Shown in pieces: positions 1 through 11,313 of a stretch of DNA of 64,000 bases. The position numbers and the translations under genes were made by a program. Positions within the stretch are counted from its first letter, which is position 1; each line of letters starts with the position of its first letter. Source of the DNA: Phalacrocorax aristotelis (Eukaryota; Chordata; Aves; Suliformes; Phalacrocoracidae); contig NC_134281.1 in assembly GCF_949628215.1 (NCBI RefSeq), forward strand, positions 13,154,501-13,218,500, given 5' to 3'. The notes beneath the pieces were generated by a model. It was not told the origin of the DNA. It saw only the letters and a list, made by a program, of their open reading frames with translations, and did not search any database.

Positions 1-1289
1 GGAACAGGTGGATGTTACAGGTCAGAAACTTCCCACTTCTTCTCAACCACCATCTCTCCAACAGGTCCCTCCATCTCCAAAAGGCTGCTCAGCTACTTTC
101 ATCATGCCCTGACTCTTCCCTGCCTTTGAAGGGTTTCCTTGGCAGTCCCATGCACACATCTGATCCCACAGAACTGGTCAACAGCATCTGAAATGCAGAA
201 GTAGTATCCCTTAAGACAGTGCCTGAGCCTGGTTTTCAGACTTAAAAATGAAGGAAATCAACCAACAACTGGGAGATGGAAAATCACCATATATTTGAGA
301 TACTGCTGAGCAGCAGTGTGGGGGATGTCTGCCATGCTCAGACTGTTTTTCTGAGATCCTGCCATGATAAGAGGCAAATGCCCCACAATATGTTACAGAT
401 ATTGGACTCAACAACCCACACAGCCCCATTGTGTCATGGCACAGCCCATATTTTAGACACACAGTATGCAGCCTCCCTTGAATTTGGGTGCCTCTGTTTT
501 GTATCCTTACCTAGATTTGGCACTGAGCTTCACAGATGTAAAAGTGTGAGCCCAAACATGAGATTAAACCACCACAAAATGCTGGGACGAGGCACTGAAT
601 CCAGCCTTGTGGGATGCCTTGTGGGGTTTCCAGCCTGCTGTCAGGAGGGCTCAAGGAGTTCAAGTCCTCCTGCAGTCCAAAGACCACCGATGCTCCATTA
701 GGCACCCAGACAGCCCACGACACTGTTCACAAAAAGGGAGTGTCTGGGGCACAGCTGACAGCACCTGCAGGCAGGTGCAGGCACAGGTACCAGCTCTTGT
801 TACCCACCAGACAGCAATTATAACAGCAGCATTACAAGAGTAAAACAGCAACATGTTGTTTACCTCCTAAATACAACATTTTAGCACTCTGCTTCCAGGT
901 GCTAGATAATAACAGGATACAAGACAAGCAGTAGCTTTCTGAATCCCAAACAGTGTGGGTGCATCTGTGATTTTAAAGAAGTTGGGAGTGGCTGCTCCAC
1001 ACTCCCAGTCCTAGAAGTGGTGTGGCTGGAGGTGGTGGGATGAGCTGTAGGTTGGATTTGAGGCTAACTCAGGGATACAGAGCTGGGGCAAGCTAGACTA
1101 GCTGCTCTGGTGCCTGTGGACTGGCTTTGACCTACATCCTTTGAAGCTCTGGTTCCTTGATCCTGAAACAGTCTGTGTTATTCTAGGATTGCTTTGCTAT
1201 TACCTAAGTACTTGATTTATTTTAAGTACAAATGTTCTGAGATCTAGTCTGAGATCTGCAAGCAGGAGCACACAGCAAAATATGGCGCT
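1..1289. other. Unique non-coding sequence, nothing recognised
   Basis: I see no repeat family, RNA gene or convincing exon here. The open frames at 211-462 (minus) and 276-701 (plus) overlap on opposite strands, have no recognisable domain and show no codon pattern, so I treat them as chance. Confidence 0.6.
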
Positions 1290-1690
1290 TACAAAGATCC
1301 CAAAAACCCATTTCATTTAGATTAAACAAGTCAACTATTGTGTTTTAACATAGGAATTTATTATTATAAGTATGCATATTGAGTTTAACAACTTAGATTT
1401 ATATCTATTTCATCACTGTTAATCTTTGATAAATATGTTTTTAATAATCTCTAGGTATTTACTGAACATAAAACTGTCTTGTGAAATTGAGAGTAAGATT
1501 GCTAAAGATACTTATTGTACACTACTTCAACACAAATTTATTATTAAAAACCTTTCACTGAGGTTTACTTTTAACCACAACATATCAGATGTGCATACTG
1601 CATAGTTAATCTGTAACAAATATATTTGTAATAAACTATTGATATTTAACCTGCAGTAACCATCTTAATAAATATGATACACTGAAATGG
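1290..1690. promoter_or_regulatory. AT-rich block, candidate conserved non-coding element
   Basis: This is a 400-bp block much richer in A and T than its flanks. It has many TTTATT, TAAT and ATTA cores and no simple-sequence run that would explain the composition. Such blocks in bird genomes are often enhancers or matrix-attachment segments. That reading is inference from composition only, and no function is shown. Confidence 0.25.
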
Positions 1691-2504
1691 CTATTGGGCA
1701 AGATGCTCTTTTCAGCTCTGTCAAACATTTGGAGGATATCGGGTGAGAAGGAAGAAAGCTGTGACCTGGTAGAAGGCAGTTTATCTATCAGTCCTCCACA
1801 GCCTTCACCTACCCTGGCCACTGGACTCATTGCTATTTCAATCCCCAAATCTCCAGCCCCAAATTCTTACCTGGCTTTGCCATTTGATCTCAGTCCTGAG
1901 TCAAATTAACATTTGGCCCCAGCCATCTATATGACTCTGGCAGGCCATGTGATACAAAGGCTGTTAACTCAGCTCCTGGTGCCCTCAGTTGATGCTCTGT
2001 TTGCCCAACAGTTTTGCAAAGTGGATAAACGTCCTCAAGGGATCTGGAACAGACCAGAGCCCACACCCCTGGGGTGGAAAAAACACAAGCTTGCTGAGAA
2101 TATGGATCAACAGAGAAGCTCAAATGAGGAGATTTCAGCTTTGAACTCAGCGGAGGCCACCAAATGCCTTTGACACATGAACTAGACAGAGTCTGACTCG
2201 AAGCCATCAGAGGCAAAAGACTTGACCTGCAGTGCTGCTTAGACCCCCTGGGATACTCTCAAAGATGTGTTTGTTATTCTTTGCATCGCTTAATGACTGA
2301 GGTTAGTTGCAACAAGCCTGCTCTAGTGGATTTGCACAAAATTTCACTGCCAGCACTAATCAAATGGGAGAGGAGCAGAGTAATTCCTCCCATGTCTTCT
2401 CCTCTGGGTCCTGCCCCATTTGTTATATGGCCACTTGTACAGGCCCTGTAATCTTTTCTGTAGGCCACTGCATGATTCCCATATATCAGAGAGGGCCAAA
2501 GATC
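1691..2504. other. Unique non-coding sequence
   Basis: Short frames run on both strands (for example 1890-2216 minus and 1913-2173 plus), overlap each other and have no recognisable domain. I see no repeat or RNA gene. Confidence 0.55.
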
Positions 2505-2740
2505 TTAATGTGCAACTTTTAATTGAGCTGTTATCATCTGCCACAAACATGAAATTAATGGTCCTGCATCATAATCATAAATTCGTACATAACCCCATGC
2601 ACCAGCAAATAACTCTTTGCAGTGATACTACAATGGTAAGCTGATTTGCAAGAAGCACATGCTACCCAGGAATCCTAATTAACCAAATTAACACCATCAC
2701 TTCAAATCGTGTCCCAGCAGTAGGACATTTCCGATTGGCC
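2505..2740. promoter_or_regulatory. Candidate conserved non-coding element with ATTA cores
   Basis: AT-rich unique sequence holding several homeodomain-type ATTA/TAAT cores (around 2520, 2554, 2680 and 2690) and a TTATC (GATA-type) core near 2531, with no tandem structure and no open frame that dominates. The texture resembles vertebrate enhancers near developmental genes. Conservation was not tested. Confidence 0.3.
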
Positions 2741-3541
2741 TCAGGCTGGAGCAAAGCAGCCAAATGAAAACCTGACAGCATCTCCATGGGTCCAGCAGGC
2801 TAACCCTTTACTGATGGAAATATCTGCTGCCCATCCATACACACAAGAAAGGGAGCAAAAAGTCTTGCAAGCATTTGTAGGTACCAACCCAGGACAGACT
2901 ACAGCACAGTGACGTTGTGCAACAGAGGAACAGTTCTTGGTTTCTCATGCATTTCCCAAATTTAACTGGCAGCAGCAGGAGCCCCTTCCTGCCATGCTGG
3001 CTTGCTCCAGGGAGTTGAGACACTGCCAGTCCCCCTGGGGAGTGCCAAATAGTGGTTTGGATAAGCCAAGCAGTGCGTCTAGGGTCATTGAATAGAGCTG
3101 GAAAGAGATGCTGGTGTGGAGCAGTCTCCACAAACCCCAAACCCATCTCCCTGAAACAGCTTGTTTGCGCTGGTTTCTACTTGTGACTTAGCCAAGCTGT
3201 TTAGCGCTCAACACCTTTTCTTTTTCCATTGTCAGGGTAGTCAGTTTTTTCTATCTCTGCCATGGGAAAAACAAGTTGCTATTTTGGAAGCATGTGGGAT
3301 TCAAGACCACAATGGTCTCGGTACTCCCTGCATGAAGGACAAGAGCTGCAACCTGTGTGCCAGAGGGACCAGCTCACATCTCTTTCCATGTCCAGCCTGG
3401 ACAATAGGGTGGCTCAGCCCCACCAGGGTTCACACACTGGGGCACTGAATGGCCTCAGCTTCCCAGGCACAGGGCTCAGAGCTCCCAGCCCTGCTCTGAA
3501 CCAATGCTCTAAAAGCTGGGATGAAGGATTTGGGCCAAGAG
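2741..3541. other. Unique non-coding sequence upstream of the tRNA terminator
   Basis: Nothing recognisable. A 112-codon minus-strand frame at 2808-3146 has no known domain and is overlapped by other frames. Confidence 0.5.
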
Positions 3542-3546
3542 AAAAA
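3542..3546 (-). terminator. RNA polymerase III T-run terminator of tRNA-Leu
   Basis: Reading the minus strand, a TTTC run and then a run of five T residues begin within about 15 nt of the tRNA 3' end. Pol III stops at four or more T residues, so this is the expected terminator and supports a transcribable gene. Confidence 0.75.
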
Positions 3547-3555
3547 GAAAGTTCC

Positions 3556-3638
3556 TACCAGAAGTGGGGTTCGAACCCACGCGGGCATGCGCCCATTGGA
3601 TCTTAAGTCCAACGCCTTCACCACTCGGCCATCCTGGT
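3556..3638 (-). tRNA. tRNA-Leu-TAA: tRNA-Leu, anticodon UAA
   Basis: An 83-nt type II tRNA that folds as a complete cloverleaf. The 7-bp acceptor stem (ACCAGGA against TTCTGGT, with one G-U pair) is followed by discriminator A. The anticodon arm TTGGA/TCCAA carries the loop CTTAAGA with anticodon TAA at 3603-3605. A long variable arm (GGGC-GCAT-GCCC) is diagnostic for Leu/Ser tRNAs, and the T arm is GTGGG-TTCGAAC-CCCAC. The internal promoter is intact: A box TGGCCGAGTGG and B box GGTTCGAACC. There is no intron and no encoded CCA, as expected for a nuclear gene. The D loop reads GGTGAAGG where I recall GGTTAAGG as the usual vertebrate form, a single substitution just outside the A-box core. 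It charges leucine and reads UUA codons. It stands alone, with no other tRNA in the window. Confidence 0.95.
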
Positions 3639-3984
3639 GGGCTATAAGCTCTCCCCTGGCCCACCAGCTACTGCTCTGGAGGGCACACACCTCACCAAGC
3701 CCTTGAGGTCAGAGACACCTTCCCCTCCTCACTGCTTTCTTTTATTTCCCCAGCAAACTGGAGGAACATCTCATTGGGAGTCACCAGGTCTCATGGGACA
3801 TGGAGGATGGCGCACCACCTGTGTGCCACACTAGGTCCTTGTGCAAGGACCATAGTCACTGGAGATAATGCCGATAGGGACCCTGGTGCAGAAGGGGTAT
3901 CTCTATAGGCTCTCAGCCTGACCCCGCTGGGTTCCTAGGGGTAAGGAAGCAGCTCTGACAGCCCAACAGCACTCAGCTAGACAC
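3639..3984. other. Unique spacer between tRNA and LTR
   Basis: No recognisable gene or repeat. This is the 5' flank of the minus-strand tRNA gene. I see no obvious TATA-like element placed for Pol III beyond the internal boxes. Confidence 0.5.
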
Positions 3985-4644
3985 GTCACATGCTTAAAGC
4001 ACCGTCTTTGTGATATCCTTAAGAAAATGGAATTTTTGGAACTGACCACTAAAGACATAACAATGAACTATGCAAGCCTGGCAAAACAGAAGTTGAAAGA
4101 CAGAGATGGAAACAGAGAGATAGAGAAGCACTTGTTTTACGACTATATCCTTGAGGACAGCTGAGAGACCGATCAAAGCAAACATCCTGCCTCAGAAGCT
4201 GCTGAGAAGGGGCTGATAAAGTCTACAGTCAAGGAGAATAACTGGTTGGGATGTAGATAAGAACTAAAACAAAGTGCCCAGTATGGGAACTATACTTATT
4301 ATAATACTAAAAATCAGGCCAGGAACTACCCCCCCTCTAGTAAGTCCCTTAATCTATGAGCATGCGTAGTAAATTAAGTGAGCTGTACTGTTACATCCAA
4401 GGGAGAAAGAAATTAACTAATTATTAGCTGAGGCGTGTGAATACTAGCTGTGATTGACATATTTAACTGTATAAATGCCTTGTAGTTTCTCGGTGTGGTG
4501 TGCCAGCTTTGTGGGTTACCACCTAGCACCAGTCTGCACAAAAATCACTTAAATAAAATACCTCTGCTCTGTGTGTAGTTTGGTGTTTTGCACACTGGGT
4601 GAACAAACCCACTTTTCAGGATAACGCTTGCACCTCAGGTCACA
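3985..4644 (+). mobile_element. Probable solo LTR of an avian endogenous retrovirus (ERVL-like)
   Basis: The LTR body is about 3991-4638 (648 bp), starting with TG. It carries a TATA box (TATAAAT, 4470-4476), then about 75 bp downstream a polyadenylation signal (AATAAA, 4552-4557), then a GT-rich stretch (4571-4590), which is the usual U3-R-U5 order. The direct repeat GTCACA occurs at 3985-3990 and 4639-4644, directly outside these edges, and could be the target-site duplication. The terminal dinucleotide at the right edge is AG rather than the expected CA, so the exact right boundary is uncertain by one or a few bases. No gag, pol or env remnant follows, so this is best read as a solo LTR left by recombination. 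Assignment to an ERVL-type family rests on remembered resemblance of the U5 region and is tentative. Confidence 0.6.
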
Positions 4645-4804
4645 CTCCTCACCTCCTCCAGTCCACATTTGGGACTCTACTAGGGCATTTATCTAGGAAA
4701 TACAGTGGGGCAGGAGACTTTCTTTTTCTTTTGGCTTGAGGCAGAGCTTTTTTTCTGCCATCTGGGAAAAAGAGAAAAAAAATCAAACATACACAAAAAC
4801 CCCT

Positions 4805-4890
4805 GTTGAATCACATGGGATTCAAACCCACAGCTCACAAGTGCCTATGCACAGGAGGTCTTTAGCCCTTAAGCCACAGGAGCCTGATCA
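4805..4890 (-). repeat. tRNA-like fragment of an old interspersed repeat
   Basis: The minus strand has a B-box-like GGGTTTGAATCCC placed about 50 nt downstream of a loose A-box-like TGTGGCTTAAGGG. The segment cannot fold as a full tRNA. It resembles the tRNA-like or inverted-arm segments of old amniote interspersed repeats. Similar blocks occur near 22.6, 31.4, 37.5, 40.1 and 51.8-52.1 kb. The family name is not known to me with confidence. Confidence 0.35.
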
Positions 4891-5459
4891 TTTCTGTCTC
4901 TGATTTCAGCCACCCTCACTCTTCCCAGGCCAGCACCTTCACATAGGGACGCTATAACCCAGAGAAACCTGGCGAGGCCTTTTCACCAGAGGGCCCTGTC
5001 TGCTGTAGGACATACTTGCCTTGGCAGTCCTGGCCCTGTTCTGCTTGAAGATGAGAGCAATTCCCTCCTCACTTCCCCAGGGACTGTTCACAACTGCGCC
5101 CTGGGGTAGCTGAGCTGCTTGGATGGCTTGCGGTTGGCTGCTGCAGAGGTGAGAGGCAGTGGTCAGGAAAAGGATTGTTTCCAGGTCTTAAGAGAGGGTG
5201 TCTCAGAGCTCCTCAGTCAGGAGGGGTCACCCTGGCCTCTAGAGATAATTCAGAAGTGCAGAGGATGCTGTAGGTCCAGCAGAGAACTGGGAGACCCTAT
5301 TCACATGCAAAAATCCTGCCAGGAGGAAAATTCACCCCCTTGGGTGCCAAGAGGGGACAGCAACTTTCCCTGCTTCCCTTTGTCCTTCTGTAACAGTCAT
5401 GACTATCTGCTGTGCTGGTTCCTGTGTGCAGAATCACCGCTCAGCCTCCCTTGATGCCT
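4891..5459. other. Unique non-coding sequence
   Basis: A 111-codon plus frame at 5119-5454 shows no known domain, and I regard it as chance. I see no repeat. Confidence 0.5.
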
Positions 5460-5740
5460 CCAGCTGCAGCTCCCGCATTAATATCAAATGAAGCCATGCT
5501 CACCAAGGGTGTCACACTCACCAGCTCCAGAGGAATCTGCTCCTAATGAGTGACTTCAGAGCATTAATGAGCTTGCAAAGCTCTCCTCTTCATTTACAGA
5601 GCTGGACCTCGCACACTTGGCATTAAGACAGGGGTCACCCATCAGGCAAAGAGAATGCGTGTGCATGTCAGTGAATATAATATATTTGTCATCCTCTAAG
5701 AAGCAAAGATTAATCATGCCCTCTCCGAAAGGAAGCTTTT
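5460..5740. promoter_or_regulatory. Candidate conserved non-coding element
   Basis: Unique sequence with ATTAAT cores (about 5478 and 5564), a TAATGAG pair about 20 nt apart and E-box-like CAGCTG at the left edge. The mixture of homeodomain and E-box cores in AT-richer DNA is enhancer-like. This is inference only. Confidence 0.25.
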
Positions 5741-7019
5741 ACGCCATGTCTGCTCTTCACAGCGTGGAGAGAAGGGACCTGCCCACAAGGACGTCCATGA
5801 CCCACACTGCTCAGACTCCCATAGCACCCAGCGAGCCCAGCTTTGAAGTTAGCATCTCACCTTAACCCTTTGGGTCCAGGCTGGGAAAGGCTGCTTGAAT
5901 TGGCAGCCTGAAGGGTGAATAAAGTGGTAGGATTGTGCTCCAGTGGAGGTTTAAGGCATGCATGGGGGGGAGTGGTATGGATGCATGAGAAAGCAGGTTT
6001 GACTGACACTTCCTACTCCCAGCACAGGAGAAAAAGGAGATGCTGCCCCAGAACAGCAAGGGCTGCAAAATACATCTGCTGCTCTCTCCAAGGACCACTG
6101 TCTCCAAGTCACAACCCCCTCCAAGCCTCCCTGAGTTCACCATAAATCTCTGTGTTGAAACAACCTACAGTGACTGCCTGGCTACCAGCCCAGTTACACC
6201 CATTTTAGGCGCTGAGCCTATCCATCCTGCTGAGCTAGCAGTAGGCCATGCACACAGACTGTACTGAGGGACCAGCAGCCAGCCTGAGCACAAGCCTGCT
6301 GCTGGGCACTGCTTGCCCTTCCTCCCAAAGCCTCTTCAGCCTTTCCAGACCCCTCTTGCTGCTGACACCATAACTGGCATTTGTGCTGCTACAGGGAGGC
6401 TTGGGACAAGGCATGGGGCAGGGAGATATCGACTTGTTATTGCACTGCTGTTGCTGAACCTTCAGGACAATCTCCATGTGCAGTCTACAGTGGCACTGGC
6501 ATAGGGGCAGCTCAGCTCCCCTTGCCTGGTTCAAACTTACCATGACACATATCCAAGGTAGTCACTAGCACAACTTGGCTGTATTTAAAAATGCAACTCC
6601 AAGCAGATGCTTTCCAGGGTCTTCCAAGGCTGTGCATCATCCATAAGGTTGCTCAGCTTCACCTGCAAACTTACACAGAGATCTGGCTGGCACTTTGCTG
6701 GGTCTGGAGTCAGCCTTGCCTCCTGGGGCGAGGGTTGAAACATCATCTGAATTACCTTTAGTGTCTTGGATGTCTCCTATGCAATCCCAAGCCAGGAAGG
6801 CCATACCTCGCTTGAAGTATCCCCATGAAATGACAGTTTGAAGGTGACATGGCTACAGGCTTTCAGAACACATGTTCTGTAAGAGAAAGACATTATTAAA
6901 TGTCCTGAAGTCAGAAAAGTGTCATCCTTTGCTTCATAAACACATTGGCAATGTTAACTGGAAAGCAGTTTCTTCTCTCACCTTTACTCCCTCCAAAAGA
7001 TATCTCCTGGCACTTGGTG
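5741..7019. other. Unique non-coding sequence
   Basis: No family recognised. Frames at 5862-6143 (minus), 6235-6543 (minus) and 6313-6504 (plus) overlap others and lack domains. Confidence 0.5.
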
Positions 7020-7250
7020 TCTATTCAGTAGACCTGTGTTTAATTTAAATGGCCACTGGAGGCAACCTCCATCCCACATGTTAATACTGCAGCTGGAGAG
7101 TGGCCGATTGGTAATTAAGAAAAAGAAAAAATCCAAAACCTTAAAGTTATGAGCAAGGCAGAGTTTAAATGGCACTTTAAGGGATTTCAGGCCAAAATTT
7201 CTCCACTTTACTGATGCAGGGGCAAAAATAATCTCCACATCATTGCCTTA
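7020..7250. promoter_or_regulatory. Candidate conserved non-coding element
   Basis: AT-rich unique block with TTTAATTTAAAT (about 7039), GGTAATTAAG (about 7110) and paired TTTAAATGG motifs (about 7044 and 7164). There is no tandem repeat or transposon signature. The regulatory reading is inferred from texture. Confidence 0.25.
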
Positions 7251-10034
7251 GAAATTAGTTGGAAAAGAGAAAGAGTAGGACAGGGTTCTCCTCTGTGCTC
7301 CTTTTATGCCTTTCCCCTGCTGCGAGAGCAGTTCAACATGTAGATTACAACCATCATGAGCACTAAGTGACCAGAATGTTTGCCATAGATCAGCCCTACC
7401 AGGGTCATTTTAGGTTAAATGAGAGATGACACTTTGGCTCCACCTTGTGCAGAAGGCTTTGGGGGAAAAATTCATGCTGCTTATAGAAACAAGGCTGCTG
7501 TATTGTGTTCATGTAGCAGTTAATGAGGAAGCTCTTTGGACTTTGTCAGCTTTTAAATACACTATTGATGTCCCACATGTAACTATAAACGACTACATTT
7601 TAAGAGTAGTCGGAGTTCATTGACAAAAAGAAGAGTCGAACAGGGCAGCATTACTATTTAACTGGTCCTCAGTAAGTTTAAGAATAGACAGGCAAGCAAA
7701 CACAGATCACTCTTCCTTCCTGTCTTTCCTGCCTCTTGAGAGGCAGTTCAGGAAATCAAGCCACTCCCCTTTTGTATTCAGAGGGTTTTCTTTACAGAAT
7801 GGCTGGAAAATACATGTTTTATTCCTATGGGTGAAAGCTTATACTCTGCAGAATTTCACATGATGCCCCACTGCTTGTTGGCTCAAGTCAGCCCCTGTGG
7901 AACTACAAACCTTACAGTCCTCTATAGCTCAGGAGGAAAGGTTTTCCATGAAGCTTGCAAATACTGGTATTTGGCCAGAAAGCCAAAGACCACTTACTGT
8001 GGGCACACAGACTGGACTAAAAAGCAGCGGAGTTATCTAATTACAGGAGGTTATTTATCCCAGAGGGAAAATATATTTTCTTTGTTGAGTAAGCTCTTTC
8101 AAAAAAAAACAAACAACAAACAGCCTATCAAACTGAAAGCAATGCAGCTATCACAGCTAAAGTAGTGATGCACAGAAAATAATGGATTTATCTACTTTCT
8201 CCTGCTCAGGAATGATCTCCCAGCTGTTCACAATTTTCCACAAGCTATTGCTAGTCTAAACTGTTCTGCCAGTTATTTTCCACAAATAATTCTTGGACAA
8301 CAGACAGTTTCTCAAAAAATCAATCTTGAGGGTTCAGAGTATCTAGGCTTCACACCATTGTTTCTGCTTTTGCTCTGAATGGGCTCATAATAAGATATTT
8401 GGAGTGAATCGTGATGGTTCAGCATTTCAATGTCATCACCTAACCGCATTCAGTTATTCCCATACATGTTCTGGACAGGATGCATGTGTAGCTCATCAAG
8501 GCTTTACCTTTGTTTAGTCTGGACTAGATTTTGTGAAAGATACCATCATGGACCCATCTCTCCCTGTTGCTGTTCCATGCCTCTTCCAAACACCACCACT
8601 TACAACAGAGAGAGAGTCACAGCTGTGCAGAAAAGAAAGCTCAAGAACACACTGATGCTCAGATGCTGAGTGCCCAAATCATGGAGTCATAAAGGGACCT
8701 GATGTAAATGAGACATTCAGTGCATGTTCATCTATTCTTACCTAATGCAGTCAGTCAGAGTTTTTCTACAGACATCGCGAAGAGGAACTTGGCTGATCCT
8801 GACTTGAGGCACATGACCTCTGAAGACGCCTTCCAGCCCCACTCTCCATGCCTGAATTTCAGCATATATTGGTCACCAGACATGTGTAAACCAGGCTCTA
8901 TTAAGGACACTCCAAAATCACAATAGAAAAACATATGTATTGCATATTTTCGGCTGCCTTTTCACATGACAGAGGAGTTAGCCGCGATAAACAAAGGCTC
9001 AACAGAGAACTCCATCCCTTACAGGGTCATAACTTAGGAAACACTGCAGCACACTACTCTCAGAATCAACCCAGAGGGGAAATGAAGTGATTGAGTTATC
9101 ACATGGACAAATATCAACAGAAGAGGCTTGCATGTGTCAAAGAAGTCTTCTACAATTATTTACATAGCTTGGACAAGTGTTGGAATGAATGGGGAAAACC
9201 CTTTGTGCTCCACCTGCAACATCAGCAGTGCCCACTACTGCTCTTTATCTCAACAGGGAAGTGTGCAGGCAACATATCACTCCCAGATGTCAGGGTGCAT
9301 CTGCATGAATTCCTAAAATGACATGTGTTCTTTAGCCCAGAGCTTGGCTCCAGGCTAAGAGCTAAATTTGATGTTCTCTGCAGCTAAAACTTCTTCAAAA
9401 ACCATTCTGGGTTAATTAGGGAAGGGAAATTTTGGCTGCAGACTGTAAAAGAAGATTGGCTTGGGAAATCGTATGAAAGTTGTGGTTTTTGCCAGAGCAA
9501 AGAGAAAGAACAGGCTCATTTCTAAAAACACTGCACCTAAGAACTTCAGAAAAGCACAGAACTTCACTGAAATACAATAAAAGGCACTGCCTAAAAGCAG
9601 AACATCTCCTTTGGCTCAGCATATCTTCTCCCAGAGGTACCACATCGTTCCTTCTGCTCACAAAACAGCTTCTGTCTCCTTTTAATAGTTTTATTTTTAG
9701 GCTTTTCATATTTAATTCTCTTTTTCCTTATGTAAGGTGCTTGGAAGGGCTGCAGTGTCAAACAATAATTACATCAGAGAAAATTTTGAATCCACAGTGT
9801 TAAAACGAGTCTTTGCTCTTGACAAGAGAATGAATGTAGGAAGTGAGGGGATACAGTTTTATCAAGGAGAGCACCCAGCTGACAGTGTAACAGCATCTCT
9901 TGTGGGCTGGGGGCACCCGCCTTCAGATATCAGCAATCTCAGCTTGAGGCACGTTGGTACATGCCTGCGTTAGCATCGTCTGAGGCCTAGATGCACATTC
10001 ATGCTGGGCTATCAGCACATACATGCCTCTCCCT
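7251..10034. other. Unique non-coding sequence left of the CR1 cluster
   Basis: Nothing recognised in 2.8 kb beyond short A-rich runs (for example 8101-8120). The longest frame (7827-8165, plus, 112 codons) has no known domain. Confidence 0.5.
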
Positions 10035-10137
10035 ATAAGCAACCTTGAGGTAGGCTTAAAATGCAGTTTTGCCATCCTCTTAATACCTCTGGTTTAACTA
10101 AAGTTAAATCTGCTGGAAGAACAATACGGCAGCTCGC

Positions 10138-11313
10138 ATGTCATCCACCAAGTTCCTGGAATGTATAGAGGACTGTTTCCTCATACATATGTTAGATGTG
10201 CCAACCAGGAATGAGGCACTGCTGGACTTGCTCTTCACAAACCTAGAAAACCTGCTTTGCAATATCTCGGTTAGTGATAGCCTTGGCTGCAGTGACCACA
10301 ATATTGTGGAGTTCGGGATCCTGCTGAGTGCGCTGAAGGTCAGCTCTAAGACAAGGGTTCTGGATTTTAGAACAGCAAACTTCAGTTCACTCAGGGCTCA
10401 GTTGGGAGGGATTCGATGGGAAGCTCCCATGGAAGACAAAGGAGCTAGTGAGTGCTGGGAATTCTTCAAGAACTCTTTATTGGAAGCACAAAGCCAATTT
10501 ATCCCCTACAAAGGAAAGGGAAGTAAGCAGGACAAGAGGCCCCCATGGTTCAACCATGACCTCCTGGTCTACTCAAATCCAAAAGGGAAGCATACCAGGG
10601 ATGGAGAAGTGAAGGATTATCCGTTGAGAGCTACAAGGGCATTGCCAGAGAGTGCAGAGCTGCAGTCAGAAAAGCAAAAGCCCAATTCAAATTGAAACCA
10701 GCTGTAGACGTGAAAAATAACAAGAAAGGTTTCTTCAGACATGTCAACCATAAGCAGAGAAAGAAGGAAAACATAGGCCCACTGTTAAACGGAAAAGGAG
10801 AGTCAATCACCGATGATGCTGAAAAGGCAGAGGTCCTCAACACCTTCTTCACCTCTGTCTTTACCAACACTGTTGGGTCCCAGGCTTTGGGAACCAAATT
10901 CCCAGTTGATCCAAACATAGACCCACCATGAGTGAAGGAAGAGTACATGAATTATTACAGGAGCTTGACCCCTACAAATCAACGGGCCCTGACGCCATCC
11001 ACCCGAGGGTGTTGAGAGAGCTGGCTGACATCATCGCAAGGCCACTCTCTATAATCTTAGAGAAGTCGTGGAGAACAGGGGATGTCCCAGAGGACTGGAG
11101 GAAGGCAAATGTTACCCCTATCTACAAGAAAGCGTCAAGGGAGGATCCAGGTAACTATAGGCCCATCAGCCTTACTTCAGTCCCTGGGGAAGTTATGGAA
11201 CAAATCCTCCTGGGAGCCATCACAAGTCAAATGAAGCACGCGATTGGGAAAAGCCAACATGGCTTCACTAAAGGCAGATCGTGCTTGACAAACCTGGTGG
11301 CCTTCTATGACAG
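10138..11313 (+). pseudogene. CR1 ORF2 remnant (outer copy, left part): endonuclease end and RT start
   Basis: Frame 1 from 10138 encodes the C-terminal end of the AP-like endonuclease, including PTRNEALLDLLFTN and the catalytic-type SDHN motif (CSDHNIVEFGI), followed by the linker (PPWFNHDLL). A frameshift near 10605-10620 moves the reading to frame 3 (KNNKKGFFRHVNHKQRKKENI, then LNTFFTSVFTNTVGS). A second shift near 10928 moves it to frame 2, which holds the first RT motifs ([55 protein letters not shown]). The reading stops being CR1-outer at 11313, where the nested element begins. It is non-functional. Confidence 0.88.
11303..11313. repeat. Left copy of 11-bp target-site duplication
   Basis: TTCTATGACAG belongs to the outer CR1 coding sequence (codons for FYD plus part of the next). 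The identical string recurs at 12673-12683 at the far side of the inner element. See the nested insertion. Confidence 0.85.

Noticed and set aside
3430..3690. 86-codon minus frame containing DGRVVKALDLRSNG, and an opposite plus frame
   Set aside because: This peptide is the conceptual translation of the tRNA-Leu gene itself, a known source of spurious protein entries.
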